The notes beneath the pieces were generated by a model. The model did not search any database. It was not told the DNA's origin and saw nothing but the letters and a program-made list of their open reading frames with translations. A stretch of 5,291 nucleotides of DNA from a bacterium (GTDB taxonomy: Bacteria; SZUA-79; Acidulodesulfobacterales; Acidulodesulfobacteraceae). Within the stretch, counting starts at the first letter, position 1. Every line of letters starts with the position of its first letter. The stretch spans positions 1 through 5,291 of the forward strand of contig JAJZLA010000153.1 in NCBI GenBank assembly GCA_021803845.1, in the 5' to 3' direction. Position numbers and translations under genes: made by a program. Positions 4,768 to 5,291 of this stretch are shown piece by piece.

Positions 4768-5291
4768 TTATACGGGCAGAACCGTGCTTCCCCACGATTC
4801 ATTGATGCTTTCTGCCGCCGCAAGGTAAAATGCAAGAACGGCGGTAATAAGTCCGAAATATCCGCCGACTACGTTTATAATAGCCGTTCCCGTCCAGGCG
4901 CCGATAGCAAGCAGATAAAAAGTAGCGGTAAGAAATAAAAAAACCAGCATAAGAGCCTTGTTTTTTTTTAAAGACGCAACCCACATAAACATCGTGAACA
5001 ATCCCCACAAGAACAGATACCAGCCTACAAACGCCCCGGTTACGCCTTTCGACAGGAATAAAACGAACAGGGCGAAACTCCACCAGAACGAACCGTAACC
5101 GCAAAACGCGACAGTGCCAAAACTGTTGCCTCTCGGCATTTCCATAATACCGGCGGCGAACTGTGCCGTACCGCCGAAAACAAAAGCGCATGCAAGAACC
5201 ATCGGCATGTTTGCGCCCGAAAACCACCCGACGTTAATCATGCTCAGCAAAAAAGTCGTAAGCGCAAACCCCGAAAGTCCAAGCGGAGCCG
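4768..5291 (-). CDS. satP: Acetate/succinate uptake transporter, SatP/YaaH (GPR1/FUN34) family, 5' end missing
   Basis: This inner-membrane family imports acetate or succinate with protons; structures of relatives are hexamers of six-helix subunits. The 173 visible residues begin APLGLSGFALTTF, matching the family's N-terminal NPAPLGLxGF signature, so only about ten residues lie outside the window. Next come FGGTAQFAAGIMEMPRGN (39-56), FGTVAFCGYGSFWWSF (58-73), a helix with FLWGLFTMFMW (93-103), a hydrophobic segment ending LLAIGAW, and the usual closing ESWGSTVLPV. Six hydrophobic stretches are present. The TTG at 5248-5250 and ATG at 5239-5241 are internal and not the true start, because the conserved frame continues to the edge. 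GC at third positions is higher than in the ATPase gene. Acetate versus succinate preference cannot be read from sequence. It is probably transcribed apart from hypC. Confidence 0.93.
   Translation of the reverse strand, partial: APLGLSGFALTTFLLSMINVGWFSGANMPMVLACAFVFGGTAQFAAGIMEMPRGNSFGTVAFCGYGSFWWSFALFVLFLSKGVTGAFVGWYLFLWGLFTMFMWVASLKKNKALMLVFLFLTATFYLLAIGAWTGTAIINVVGGYFGLITAVLAFYLAAAESINESWGSTVLPV

Noticed and set aside
4799..5227. Alternative minus-strand frame inside the transporter gene
   Set aside because: It is an arginine-rich shadow of the SatP frame, which has full family motifs.

Overview
This is AT-rich bacterial DNA in which every gene I can support is on the minus strand. There is no rRNA, tRNA or other taxonomic marker. 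The HypC/HypD pair shows a bacterium or archaeon that makes [NiFe]-hydrogenase, the Shine-Dalgarno and -10-like sequences fit a bacterium, and a DsrE-type protein hints at sulfur metabolism. A low-GC, anaerobic or acidophilic deltaproteobacterium-like lineage would fit, but that is a guess.

Right part (about 3149-5291), a conserved metabolic block read right to left: the 3' nine-tenths of an acetate/succinate transporter gene (SatP/GPR1-FUN34-YaaH family), a 196-base gap with two hairpins and two extended -10-like promoters, then hypC and hypD. HypC and HypD work together: they carry and build the Fe(CN)2CO unit of the [NiFe]-hydrogenase active site. No hypE follows in this window.

Left part (1-3148), an accessory region with large non-coding gaps. 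A Uma2-family (DUF820) nuclease-like gene runs off the left edge. Next to it is a DsrE-family gene whose N-terminus, with a strong Shine-Dalgarno, lies in a different frame from its body, the frames meeting at a run of seven A. Then comes a 388-aa ATPase with a C-terminal DUF4143 domain, whose promoter lies almost on its start codon. Beyond it is a second, dead copy of the start of the Uma2 gene. The two Uma2 copies are direct repeats (about 95% identical over about 170 bases) that bracket the DsrE and ATPase genes. The second copy has four synonymous changes and one nonsense change, then stops abruptly, so it was probably a working gene until recently.

I found no convincing new multi-gene system. 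The observations most worth following are the frame-split DsrE gene, the duplicated Uma2 start bracketing a gene segment, and the near-leaderless ATPase promoter overlapping a palindrome.
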